Shown in pieces: positions 7,003-15,138 of a stretch of DNA of 60,819 bases. The position numbers and the translations under genes were made by a program. Source of the DNA: Ruminiclostridium sp. (lineage in GTDB: Bacteria > Bacillota > Clostridia > Oscillospirales > Oscillospiraceae); the NCBI GenBank assembly GCA_017435425.1, contig JAFSFC010000042.1:1-60819 (forward strand). The letters run 5' to 3'. A model generated the notes under the pieces. The model worked only from the letters and a program-made list of their open reading frames with translations. It was not told the origin of the DNA and made no database searches. Each line of letters opens with the position of its first letter. Positions within the stretch are counted from its first letter, which is position 1.

Positions 7003-8994
7003 ATGAGAATTGCTCTGGCGGGCAATCCCAATAGCGGTAAGACCACCATGTACAACGCCCTCACCGGCAAGAGTGAGCGGGTTGGCAACTGGGCGGGCGT
7101 TACCGTGGAAAAGAAGGAAAGCCCTATCAAAAAGAACTACTATGACGGCGGGGAAGACCTGATCGTGGTTGACCTGCCCGGTGCGTACTCCATGTCTCCC
7201 TTCACTTCCGAAGAGAGCATCACCAGCGCTTACGTGAAGAACGAAAAGCCCGACGTGATCATCAACATTGTGGACGCCACCAATCTGAGCCGCAGCCTGT
7301 TCTTTACCACCCAGCTGATGGAACTGGGCGTTCCTGTGGTGGTTGCTCTGAATAAGTCCGACGTGAACGAGAAGAAGGAAAACAAGATCGATGCCGCTGC
7401 CCTGGCTTCCAAGCTGGGCTGCCCTGTCATCGAGACCGTTTCCACCTCTGCCAGCGGTCTGAACGAGCTGGTGAAGACCGCCATCTCCCTGAAGGGTCAG
7501 ACCCAGAAGGCCCCCTATGTCCAGGGTGACATCGACCTGTCCGATAAGGCTGTGGTCGTGGCGGCTGACCGCAAGCGCTTCGAATTCACCAACCAGATCG
7601 TCTCCCAGGTCGAGACCCGTAAGGTTTTCACCGTGGAAGAGACCAAGGGTGACAAGCTGGACAAGGTCCTGACCAACAAGATCGCCGGTATCGTCATCTT
7701 CATCGGCGTCATCTTCTCCGTGTTCTACATCTCCCAGTCCACCGTGGGCGTCTGGATCGCTGACCTGCTGGTTGGCTGGATCGAGTCCTTCCAGGGCATG
7801 GTGGGTGAGGCCATGGCCGACGCCAGCCCCCTGCTGTTCGCTCTGCTGGTTGACGGCATCATCGGCGGCGTGGGTGCTGTGGTTGGCTTCCTGCCCCTGG
7901 TCATGGTCATGTACTTCCTGATGGCCCTGCTGGAGGACTGCGGCTATATGGCTCGCGTCTCCGTGGTCCTGGACCCCATCTTCAAGAAGGTGGGCCTGTC
8001 CGGCAAGTCCGTTATTCCCTTCGTCATCGGCACCGGCTGTGCCATCCCCGGCGTCATGGCTGCCCGTACCATCCGCAACGAGCGTGAGCGCCGCGCCACC
8101 GCCATGCTGACTCCCTTCATGCCCTGCGGTGCAAAGCTCCCCGTTATCGCTCTGTTCGCCGGCGTCTTCTTCGCCGATGCTTCCTGGGTGGGTGCCCTGA
8201 TGTACATCGTGGGCATCGTCCTGATCTTCCTGGGTGCTCTGCTGGTCAACAAGATCGCAGGCCACAAGAACCGCAAGTCCTTCTTCATCATGGAGCTGCC
8301 TGAGTACAAGCTGCCCAGCCTGAAGAGAGCCTGTCTGGCTATGCTGGAGCGTGCCAAGGCCTACATCATCAAGGCCGGTACCATCATTCTGGTGTGCAAC
8401 ACCGTGGTCCAGATCATGCAGTCCTTCAACTGGAACTTCCAGGTGGTGGAAGAGGGCATGGAGCACACCTCCATCCTGGCATCCATCGCATCCCCCATTG
8501 CCGTTCTGCTGATCCCCATTGGCGCTGGCATCTGGCAGCTGGCAGCTGCAGCCGTCACCGGCTTCATCGCCAAGGAGAACGTGGTGGGCACCCTGGCCGT
8601 CTGCTTTGCTATCACCAACTTCATTGACACCGACGCTCTGGAACTGGTTACCGGGGCATCCGATGTGGCCGCTGCTATGGGCCTGACCCAGGTCGCTGCT
8701 CTGGCTTACCTGATGTTCAATCTGTTCACCCCTCCCTGCTTTGCAGCCATCGGTGCTATGAACTCCGAGATCAAGAGCAAGAAGTGGCTGTTCGGCGGCA
8801 TCTGCCTGCAGTTCGGCACTGGCTATGTTGTGGCCTTCCTGGTCTACCAGATCGGCACCCTCATCACCACCGGCTCCGTGGGCACCGGCTTTATGCCCGG
8901 CCTGATCGCCGTCCTGGTGATGGTTGGCATCGTGGTCTATCTCATCAAGAGAACCAACAAGGAACTGTCTGCAGAGTACGCTCTGAAGGCATAA
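7003..8994 (+). CDS. feoB: Ferrous iron transporter FeoB
   Basis: A 663-residue inner-membrane Fe(II) transporter. The N-terminal G domain has GNPNSGKTT (residues 7-15, P-loop), NWAGVTVEKK, DLPGAYSM (G3) and NKSD (G4). The membrane part begins near residue 225 and shows both Gate motifs: a stretch LMALLEDCGYMARVSVVLD followed by GTGCAIPGVMAARTI, and later FTPPCFAAIGAMNSE. The length matches the usual 650-750 residues. A Cys-rich FeoB partner follows 25 nt later. Regulation by iron is implied by the operator-like repeats. Confidence 0.97.
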   Translation: MRIALAGNPNSGKTTMYNALTGKSERVGNWAGVTVEKKESPIKKNYYDGGEDLIVVDLPGAYSMSPFTSEESITSAYVKNEKPDVIINIVDATNLSRSLFFTTQLMELGVPVVVALNKSDVNEKKENKIDAAALASKLGCPVIETVSTSASGLNELVKTAISLKGQTQKAPYVQGDIDLSDKAVVVAADRKRFEFTNQIVSQVETRKVFTVEETKGDKLDKVLTNKIAGIVIFIGVIFSVFYISQSTVGVWIADLLVGWIESFQGMVGEAMADASPLLFALLVDGIIGGVGAVVGFLPLVMVMYFLMALLEDCGYMARVSVVLDPIFKKVGLSGKSVIPFVIGTGCAIPGVMAARTIRNERERRATAMLTPFMPCGAKLPVIALFAGVFFADASWVGALMYIVGIVLIFLGALLVNKIAGHKNRKSFFIMELPEYKLPSLKRACLAMLERAKAYIIKAGTIILVCNTVVQIMQSFNWNFQVVEEGMEHTSILASIASPIAVLLIPIGAGIWQLAAAAVTGFIAKENVVGTLAVCFAITNFIDTDALELVTGASDVAAAMGLTQVAALAYLMFNLFTPPCFAAIGAMNSEIKSKKWLFGGICLQFGTGYVVAFLVYQIGTLITTGSVGTGFMPGLIAVLVMVGIVVYLIKRTNKELSAEYALKA

Positions 8995-9019
8995 AAAACT
9001 GACAGAAGGAGGTATCTGT

Positions 9020-9202
9020 ATGGTCAACGTTATCGTTTCGGCGATCCTCATCTTGATGGTATCCTGTGCCATCGCCTACATCGTGCGGGAGAAGAAGCGC
9101 GGTGTGAAGTGCGTGGGCTGCCCCATGGCAGGTACCTGTGCACAGCATCACGGGCGTGAGTCCTGCAGCGGCAGCTGCAGTGCAAGCACCGGAATCTTCT
9201 AA
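9020..9202 (+). CDS. FeoB-associated Cys-rich membrane protein
   Basis: A 60-residue protein with one N-terminal membrane helix (residues 3-21, VNVIVSAILILMVSCAIAYI) and a short cytosolic tail with five cysteines after the helix, beginning CVGCPMAGTC. This is the FeoB-associated Cys-rich family, which replaces FeoC in many Firmicutes and may bind iron or sense redox state. It lies 25 nt after feoB behind AAGGAGG, in the same transcript, and a strong terminator ends the unit. Confidence 0.9.
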   Translation: MVNVIVSAILILMVSCAIAYIVREKKRGVKCVGCPMAGTCAQHHGRESCSGSCSASTGIF

Positions 9203-9219
9203 AGAATACCAGAAATTTA

Positions 9220-9255
9220 CATCCGCAGGACAGATTTGTCCTGCGGATGTTTTTT
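9220..9255 (+). terminator. Terminator of the feoB unit
   Basis: CATCCGCAGGACA (9220-9232) and TGTCCTGCGGATG (9237-9249) form a 13-bp stem with a GATT loop, followed by TTTTTT. Confidence 0.95.
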
Positions 9256-9313
9256 ATCCGAGTCAAAGGGTAGATTATACAGAGGAAAAGATGAAAAGAG
9301 GTCATTCTTTGGC

Positions 9314-9342
9314 TTGCGAAACGGAGCGTACTATAGTATAAT
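9314..9342 (+). promoter_or_regulatory. Promoter of the purine operon
   Basis: TTGCGA (9314-9319), 17-nt spacer, TATAAT (9337-9342). Transcription would start near 9349, some 45 nt before the ZTP aptamer. Confidence 0.8.
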
Positions 9343-9389
9343 ATTATCGATTAAAAATCGCCATCTGGCGACAAGAAGAGAATAGGAAC

Positions 9390-9463
9390 TTTTTGTGACT
9401 GACGGAAGTGGTGGAACCACAGGGGAGCAAAAAGAAGTGTTAGCCGACCGTCTGGGCAGTTCA
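9390..9463 (+). ncRNA. ZTP (ZMP) riboswitch, pfl motif
   Basis: The hallmarks of the pfl/ZTP aptamer are present in order: GACTGACGG (9397-9405), GTGGTGGAACCACAGGGGAG (9408-9427), a linker, and GCCGACCGTCTGGGCA (9443-9458) with the conserved CCGNCTGGGC. It precedes purE and the purine operon, the classical context: the aptamer senses the AICAR derivatives ZMP/ZTP, which build up when 10-formyl-THF is short. The last bases of the aptamer are also the first bases of the terminator stem, so ligand binding should block termination (an ON switch). Confidence 0.95.
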
Positions 9464-9497
9464 ATTTTCACAAAGAGGGAATTGGACTGTCCTTTTT
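9454..9497 (+). terminator. ZTP-riboswitch terminator overlapping the aptamer
   Basis: GGGCAGTTCAATT (9454-9466) pairs with AATTGGACTGTCC (9480-9492), 13 bp with two G-U pairs, followed by TTTTT. The 5' arm takes the GGGC of the aptamer's CTGGGC, so aptamer and terminator exclude each other. Confidence 0.9.
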
Positions 9498-9550
9498 CGC
9501 ATTGTTAAACAGTATTCACCGAGAGTAATCAACAGAGAGGATGGTAAAGT

Positions 9551-10045
9551 ATGAAAAAAGTAGGTGTCATCATGGGCAGCGACAGCGATCTGCCCGTCGT
9601 GGAAAAGGCCATCGACAAGCTCAAGGAGTTTGGTGTGCCTTACGAGGTCCATGTCTACTCTGCCCACCGCACCCCCGAGCAGGCCGGTGAGTTCTCCCGC
9701 ACCGCCCATGAGAAGGGCTTCGGCGCGCTCATCGCCGCTGCCGGCAAGGCAGCCCATCTGGCAGGTGCTGTGGCCGCCAACACGGTCCTGCCCGTCATCG
9801 GCATCCCCGTGAAGTCCTCTACCCTGGACGGCCTGGATGCTCTGCTGTCCACGGTCCAGATGCCCACCGGCATTCCTGTGGCCACCGTGGCCATCGACGG
9901 TGCTGCCAACGCAGCCCTGCTGGCCATCCAGATCCTGGCTGTCTCCGACGAAGCCCTGGCAGAGAAGCTCCGCCAGTCCAGAGCCGCAGAATCCCAGAAG
10001 GTCCTGGAAAAGAACGCCGCCGTTGAGGCAAAGTTCAACAGCTAA
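9551..10045 (+). CDS. purE: N5-carboxyaminoimidazole ribonucleotide mutase (PurE)
   Basis: A 164-residue class I PurE that forms CAIR in purine synthesis. Motifs are GSDSDLPVVEKA (residues 9-20), YSAHRTPEQ and AGKAAHLAGAVAANTVLPVIG, then VQMPTGIPVATVAI. The partner PurK, which usually supplies N5-CAIR to class I PurE, is not in this operon; it may be elsewhere. It is the first gene behind the ZTP riboswitch, 40 nt before purF. Confidence 0.95.
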   Translation: MKKVGVIMGSDSDLPVVEKAIDKLKEFGVPYEVHVYSAHRTPEQAGEFSRTAHEKGFGALIAAAGKAAHLAGAVAANTVLPVIGIPVKSSTLDGLDALLSTVQMPTGIPVATVAIDGAANAALLAIQILAVSDEALAEKLRQSRAAESQKVLEKNAAVEAKFNS

Positions 10046-10085
10046 AACCAAATACTGCGTCTGACAGACGAACGGAGGAATCACT

Positions 10086-11516
10086 ATGGGTGGATTTTGC
10101 GGCGCGATCTCCAAGCGAGACATCGTGATCGACATTTACTTTGGCACTGACTATCACTCCCACCTGGGCACCCGACGGGGCGGCATGGCCGCCTGGCATC
10201 CGGAGGATGGCTTCCAGCGTGAGATCCATAACATTGAAAACACGCCCTTCCGCACCAAGTTTGACAACGTGGTGTCCAAGATGCGGGGCAACGTCTGCAT
10301 TGGCTCCATCAGCGACACCGACCCCCAGCCCCTGCTGGTCCGGTCCCGCCACGGTATGTATGCCATCTGCGTCATCGGCATCATCCGCAATGAGGAGGAA
10401 CTCATCAAGGAGTTCATGGAGGGCAACGACGGTCATTTCGAAGCACTGAGCAGCGGCCGGGTCAACTCCAACGAGCTGGTAGCCGCACTCATCAGCCAGA
10501 AGCCCACCATCGAGGAGGGCATCCACTACGCCCAGGACCGCATCCAGGGCACGGTGTCCACCCTCATCATGATGAAGGACCGCCTGCTGGCCGGTCGTGA
10601 CTGGCTGGGCCGTCTGCCCATCCACATCGGTAAGGATAAGGACGGCTGCTGTGTGGCTTTTGAGTCCTTCATCTACCAGAAGCTGGGCTACCAGGATGCC
10701 TACGAGCTGGGCCCCGCCGAGGTGGTTGAGATCACTGCCGACGGCTGGCGGACCATCATCCCGCCCCGGGACAACATGAAGATCTGCTCCTTCCTGTGGA
10801 CCTACTACGGCTATCCCAACTCCACCTACCACGGCTCCAACGTGGAGATGATGCGCTACCGCAACGGTGAGATCCTGGCCCGGACTGACGCAGAGAACGG
10901 TGTGGCCCAGGACATTGACATCGTCAGCGGTGTGCCCGATTCCGGCACCCCCCACGCCATCGGCTATGCCAATGCCAGCGGCAAGACCTTTGGCCGCCCC
11001 TTCATCAAGTACACCCCCACCTGGGCCCGCAGCTTTACCCCCACCAACCAGAAGGAACGCAACATGGTGGCCAAGATGAAGCAGGTGCCCGTCCATGAGC
11101 TCATCAAGGACAAGAAGCTCCTCATGGTGGACGACTCCATCGTCCGGGGCACTCAGCTCCGGGAGACCGTTGAGTTCCTCTACGAGAACGGGGCCAAGGA
11201 GGTCCACATCCGCTCTGCCTGCCCGCCCATCCTGTTCGGCTGCCGCTACCTGAACTTCTCCAGCAGCAAGTCCGAGAAGGAGCTCATCGCCCGCCGGATC
11301 ATTGAGGATCTGGAAGGGGAAGAGGGCATCAAGCATGCAGAGGAGTATGCCGACGGCCGTACCGAGCGGGGTAAGAAGCTCCGTGAGATCATCTGCAAGG
11401 AGATGCACTTCACCAGCCTGGACTTCCAGTCTCTGGACGGCATGGTGGAAGCCATCGGCCTGCCCCGCTGCCAGCTGTGCACCTACTGCTGGACCGGCGA
11501 AAAGTACGAAGAGTAA
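10086..11516 (+). CDS. purF: Amidophosphoribosyltransferase (PurF), divergent clostridial type
   Basis: A 476-residue enzyme that joins the amide of glutamine to PRPP, the first committed purine step. The N-terminal glutamine-hydrolase domain starts MGGFCGAISKR, so the nucleophile is Cys5 and a short propeptide must be removed. The C-terminal phosphoribosyltransferase domain has the PRPP loop LLMVDDSIVRGTQLRETV and the RSACPPILFGC stretch; four late Cys residues (QLCTYCW) may hold metal or an iron-sulfur centre as in the Bacillus enzyme (inference). The usual CGVFG opening is replaced by CGAIS, and the RRG(G/Q)M...W loop is kept. No standard purC/purL separates it from purM, 47 nt away. Confidence 0.9.
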   Translation: MGGFCGAISKRDIVIDIYFGTDYHSHLGTRRGGMAAWHPEDGFQREIHNIENTPFRTKFDNVVSKMRGNVCIGSISDTDPQPLLVRSRHGMYAICVIGIIRNEEELIKEFMEGNDGHFEALSSGRVNSNELVAALISQKPTIEEGIHYAQDRIQGTVSTLIMMKDRLLAGRDWLGRLPIHIGKDKDGCCVAFESFIYQKLGYQDAYELGPAEVVEITADGWRTIIPPRDNMKICSFLWTYYGYPNSTYHGSNVEMMRYRNGEILARTDAENGVAQDIDIVSGVPDSGTPHAIGYANASGKTFGRPFIKYTPTWARSFTPTNQKERNMVAKMKQVPVHELIKDKKLLMVDDSIVRGTQLRETVEFLYENGAKEVHIRSACPPILFGCRYLNFSSSKSEKELIARRIIEDLEGEEGIKHAEEYADGRTERGKKLREIICKEMHFTSLDFQSLDGMVEAIGLPRCQLCTYCWTGEKYEE

Positions 11517-11563
11517 ACACAAGCGTGAGAAAGATATAGGATTTTGAAAGAGAGGTTTTTATT

Positions 11564-12607
11564 ATGCAGCATTCCAGATCTGAAAGCTACGCCGCAGCAG
11601 GCGTGGATATCACCGCTGGTTATAAGGCGGTTGAGCTGATGAAGGCCCACATTGCCCGCACCCGCAATGAGGGCTGTCTGGATGACGTGGGCGGCTTCGG
11701 CGGCTGCTTCGGTCTGCCTGTGGCAGGGATGGAGGAGCCCGTGCTGGTCTCCGGCACCGACGGCTGCGGCACCAAGGTGAAGCTGGCCATCCTCATGGAC
11801 AAGCACGACACCATCGGTATTGATGCTGTGGCCATGTGCGTCAACGACATCATCTGCTGCGGCGCAAAGCCCCTGTTCTTCCTGGACTACATTGCCTGCG
11901 GCAAGAACGTCCCCGAAAAGATCGCCGAGATCGTCAGCGGCGTGGCAGAGGGCTGTGTCCAGTCCGGTGCTGCCCTCATTGGCGGCGAGACCGCGGAGCA
12001 TCCCGGTCTGATGCCCGTGGAGGACTACGACCTGGCCGGCTTTGCCGTGGGTATCGTGGACAAGAAGAAGATGGTGGACAACAAGCGCATGAAGGCCGGC
12101 GATGTGGTCATCGGCCTGGCCTCTACCGGCATCCACTCCAACGGCTTCTCCCTGTGCCGCAAGGTCTTTGACATCGACAACAACAACCCCGACCTGTATG
12201 TGGCCAAGGAAGAGCTGGGCGGCAAGACCATTGCCGAGGCTCTGCTGGTCCCCACCCGCATCTATGTCAAGAGCGTCCTGGCCCTGCTGGAGCAGGTGGA
12301 CGTGAAGGGCATCAGCCACATTACCGGCGGCGGCTTCTATGAGAATATCCCCCGCTCCATCCCCGATGGCCTGGGCGCAAAGATCGACAAGAGCGCTGTG
12401 AAGGTCCTGCCCATCTTTGACCTGATCGCAAAGGCCGGCAACGTGCCCGAGCGTGATATGTTCAACACCTACAACATGGGTGTTGGCATGAGCATCGTGG
12501 TCCCCGCTGACCAGGTGGAAAAGGCCATCGAGATCCTGGAGGCCAACGGTGAGACCGCCTATGTCATCGGCGAGATCATCGAGAGCGACGAAAAGGTGAT
12601 CCTGTGA
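11564..12607 (+). CDS. purM: Phosphoribosylformylglycinamidine cyclo-ligase (PurM, AIR synthetase)
   Basis: A 347-residue ATP-dependent cyclase making AIR from FGAM. It has the AIRS-fold signatures [21 protein letters not shown] in part, [38 protein letters not shown] in part, GGETAEHPG, and the late [13 protein letters not shown] and [11 protein letters not shown] motifs. Length is normal. Its stop TGA (12605-12607) overlaps the purN start, so the two are translationally coupled. Confidence 0.96.
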   Translation: MQHSRSESYAAAGVDITAGYKAVELMKAHIARTRNEGCLDDVGGFGGCFGLPVAGMEEPVLVSGTDGCGTKVKLAILMDKHDTIGIDAVAMCVNDIICCGAKPLFFLDYIACGKNVPEKIAEIVSGVAEGCVQSGAALIGGETAEHPGLMPVEDYDLAGFAVGIVDKKKMVDNKRMKAGDVVIGLASTGIHSNGFSLCRKVFDIDNNNPDLYVAKEELGGKTIAEALLVPTRIYVKSVLALLEQVDVKGISHITGGGFYENIPRSIPDGLGAKIDKSAVKVLPIFDLIAKAGNVPERDMFNTYNMGVGMSIVVPADQVEKAIEILEANGETAYVIGEIIESDEKVIL

Positions 12608-13218
12608 TGAAAACCAAGATCGCCGTGATGGTCTCCGGCGGCGGCACCAATCTCCAGGCCCTGCTGGATGCCCAGAAGAGCGGCGTCCTCACCGCCGGTG
12701 AGATCGTGCTGGTCATTGCCAGCAATGCCAAGGCCTATGCCATCACCCGTGCTGAAAACGCCGGTGTCCCCGCTGTGGTATGCAGCCGTAAGGAGTTGGG
12801 CAGCCAGGAGGCTTTCGAAGCCGCCATCTCCCAGGCCCTGGCCGACCACGGGGTGGAGCTCATCGTCCTGGCAGGCTTTATGAGCATCCTCAGCGAGAAT
12901 TTCACCAAGCAGTGGCCCCGCCGCATCCTGAACGTCCACCCATCCCTGATCCCCTCCTTCTGTGGACAGGGCTTCTACGGGCTGAAGGTCCACGAGGCCG
13001 CCCTGGAATACGGCGTGAAGGTCACCGGCGCCACCGTACATTTTGTCAATGAAGTGCCCGACGGAGGCGAGATCCTCCTCCAGAAGGCCGTTGATATCCT
13101 CCCCGGGGACACCCCCGAGGTCCTGCAGAAGCGTGTCATGGAGCAGGCTGAGTGGAAGCTCCTGCCCCAGGCCACCCAAATGGTATCCGAAGAAATCGGG
13201 AAAGGGAAAGTCCAATGA
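12607..13218 (+). CDS. purN: Phosphoribosylglycinamide formyltransferase (PurN)
   Basis: A 203-residue enzyme that uses 10-formyl-THF to formylate GAR. It has the N-terminal VMVSGGGTNLQALLDA loop, LVIASNAKAYAITRAE, the LAGFMSILS segment, and the catalytic NVHPSLIPSFCGQGFYG region (the family triad includes the Asn and His here) followed by GATVHFVNEVPDGGEIL with the catalytic Asp. The ATG at 12607 overlaps the purM stop as TGATG; a GTG at 12604 is an alternative. The stop overlaps the next start (ATGA). Confidence 0.95.
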   Translation: MKTKIAVMVSGGGTNLQALLDAQKSGVLTAGEIVLVIASNAKAYAITRAENAGVPAVVCSRKELGSQEAFEAAISQALADHGVELIVLAGFMSILSENFTKQWPRRILNVHPSLIPSFCGQGFYGLKVHEAALEYGVKVTGATVHFVNEVPDGGEILLQKAVDILPGDTPEVLQKRVMEQAEWKLLPQATQMVSEEIGKGKVQ

Positions 13219-13925
13219 ACATTTATGAGAACTTAGACCTGGCCGCCCTGCTGGCCGGGAATCCTTACCCCGGCCGTGGTATCGTCATCGGCAAGACTGC
13301 TGACGGCACCAAGTCCGTGGTGGCATACTTCATCATGGGCCGCAGCGAGAACAGCCGCAACCGTGTCTTCATCCCCGAAGCAGACGGCATCCGCACCGAG
13401 GCTCACGACCCCGCCAAGCTGGCCGACCCCAGCCTCATCATCTATCACCCCGTCCGCCAGGTGGGCCGCGGCCTGATCGTCACCAACGGCGACCAGACCG
13501 ACACCATCCGGGAGTTCCTGGAAAAGGGTCTGACCTTTGAGCAGTCCCTGCGGACCCGTGAGTTCGAGCCCGACGGCCCCAACTGGACCCCCCGCATCTC
13601 CGGCCTGCTGTCCCCCGATGGCAGCTACAAGATGTCCATCCTGAAGAGCGCCGACGCCGAGGGCTCTGCCTGCGCCCGCTACTTCTACGAGTATCCCGGC
13701 CTGGCCGGTGTGGGTCACTTCATCCACACCTATGTCACCGACGGCAACCCCATCCCCACCTTCCAGGGTGAGCCCGAGCGGGTGGCCATCGGCAATGATA
13801 TGGAAGAGTTCATCCAGCTCATCTGGAACAATCTGAACGAAGCAAACAAGATCTCTCTGTATGTCCGCTTCACCGACCTGGAGACCGGGGCCTACGACGA
13901 GACCATCATCAACAAGAATCAGTAA
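13215..13925 (+). CDS. IMP cyclohydrolase, stand-alone PurO-type
   Basis: A 236-residue enzyme closing FAICAR to IMP, the last step. It belongs to the IMP_cyclohydrolase family (PurO fold, an N-terminal-nucleophile-like fold), not to the IMPCH domain of PurH. Family features are the opening NPYPGRGIVIG, the YFIMGRSENSRNRVF stretch, the HPVRQVGRGLIVTNGDQTD loop, and NWTPRISG. It starts at 13215, overlapping the purN stop as ATGA; a longer in-frame reading into purN is rejected. The transformylase follows 18 nt later, so PurH's two activities are made here by two proteins of different origin. Confidence 0.92.
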   Translation: MNIYENLDLAALLAGNPYPGRGIVIGKTADGTKSVVAYFIMGRSENSRNRVFIPEADGIRTEAHDPAKLADPSLIIYHPVRQVGRGLIVTNGDQTDTIREFLEKGLTFEQSLRTREFEPDGPNWTPRISGLLSPDGSYKMSILKSADAEGSACARYFYEYPGLAGVGHFIHTYVTDGNPIPTFQGEPERVAIGNDMEEFIQLIWNNLNEANKISLYVRFTDLETGAYDETIINKNQ

Positions 13926-13943
13926 CAGGGGAGAAGTGCAAGA

Positions 13944-15122
13944 ATGAAAGAACTGGAACTGAAGTACGGTTGTAACCCCAACCAGAAGCCCGCCAGCATC
14001 TCTGTCAGCGACGGCAGAGACCTGCCCATCGAGATCCTGGGCGGCAAGCCCGGCTACATCAACCTGCTGGACGCCTTCAACTCCTGGCAGCTGGTCAAGG
14101 AGCTGAAGGAGGCCACCGGCCTGCCCGCAGCAGCCTCCTTCAAGCATGTCTCTCCCGCCGGCGCAGCCGTGGGCCTGCCCCTGAGTGACACCGACAAGGC
14201 CATCTACTTCGTGGATCCCGACGCCGAACTGTCCCCCATCGCCTGCGCTTACATCCGCGCCCGCGGTGCTGACCGCCTGTGCTCCTACGGCGACTGGGCA
14301 GCCCTCAGCGACACCTGCGACGCTGCCACCGCTGCCTACCTGAAGCCCGAGGTCTCCGACGGCATCATCGCTCCCGACTTCACCCCCGAGGCTCTGGAGA
14401 TCCTGCGGGCCAAGAAGAAGGGCGGCTACAACATCGTCAAGATCGACCCCAACTACGTCCCCGCTGTCCAGGAGCACAAGGATGTCTTCGGCATCACCTT
14501 CGAGCAGGGCCGCAACAACTATAAGATCGACGAGAGCCTGCTGACCAACCTGGTCTCCGAGAACAAGGAGCTGCCCGACAGCGCCAAGATCGACATGATC
14601 GTTGCTCTCATCACCCTGAAGTACACCCAGTCCAACTCCGTCTGCTATGTCAAGGACGGCCAGGCCATCGGCGTGGGCGCCGGCCAGCAGAGCCGCATCC
14701 ACTGCACCCGTCTGGCAGGCAACAAGGCTGACAACTGGTATCTGCGCCAGCATCCCAAGACCCTGGGCCTGCAGTTCCTGGATACCATCCGCCGCCCCGA
14801 CCGCGACAACGCCATCGACGTCTACCTGTCCGACGAGTACGAAGACGTCCTCCGTGACGGCGTCTGGGAGAACACCTTCAAGGTCAAGCCCGAGCCTCTG
14901 ACCCTGGAGGAGAAGAAGGCATGGATCGCCACCCAGACCGGCGTCACCGTGGGCAGCGACGCATTCTTCCCCTTCGGCGACAACGTAGAGCGTGCCCGGA
15001 AGTCCGGCGTCTCCTACATCGTGGAGCCCGGAGGCTCCATCCGTGACGACAACGTCATCGAGACCGCAAACCGCTACAACATGGTCCTTGCCTTCACCGG
15101 CATGCGCCTGTTCCACCACTAA
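13944..15122 (+). CDS. purH: AICAR transformylase, stand-alone (PurH C-terminal type)
   Basis: A 392-residue formyltransferase that turns AICAR into FAICAR with 10-formyl-THF. It begins ELELKYGCNPNQKPA and carries the active-site pair Lys67-His68 in SFKHVSPAGAAVG, then the KYTQSNSVCYVKDGQAIGVGAGQQSR nucleotide region in part, and the SDAFFPFGDNVERA stretch near the end. It lacks the N-terminal IMP cyclohydrolase domain of fused PurH (about 510-530 residues); that activity is in the preceding gene. AICAR, its substrate, is the precursor of the signal read by the riboswitch at the head of the operon, which closes a regulatory loop. Confidence 0.94.
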   Translation: MKELELKYGCNPNQKPASISVSDGRDLPIEILGGKPGYINLLDAFNSWQLVKELKEATGLPAAASFKHVSPAGAAVGLPLSDTDKAIYFVDPDAELSPIACAYIRARGADRLCSYGDWAALSDTCDAATAAYLKPEVSDGIIAPDFTPEALEILRAKKKGGYNIVKIDPNYVPAVQEHKDVFGITFEQGRNNYKIDESLLTNLVSENKELPDSAKIDMIVALITLKYTQSNSVCYVKDGQAIGVGAGQQSRIHCTRLAGNKADNWYLRQHPKTLGLQFLDTIRRPDRDNAIDVYLSDEYEDVLRDGVWENTFKVKPEPLTLEEKKAWIATQTGVTVGSDAFFPFGDNVERARKSGVSYIVEPGGSIRDDNVIETANRYNMVLAFTGMRLFHH

Positions 15123-15138
15123 GAGGAGAGAACACCCT

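Noticed and set aside
6979..9072. Long minus-strand open frame opposite feoB
   Set aside because: Shadow of feoB, with a low-complexity His/Asp/Gln composition.
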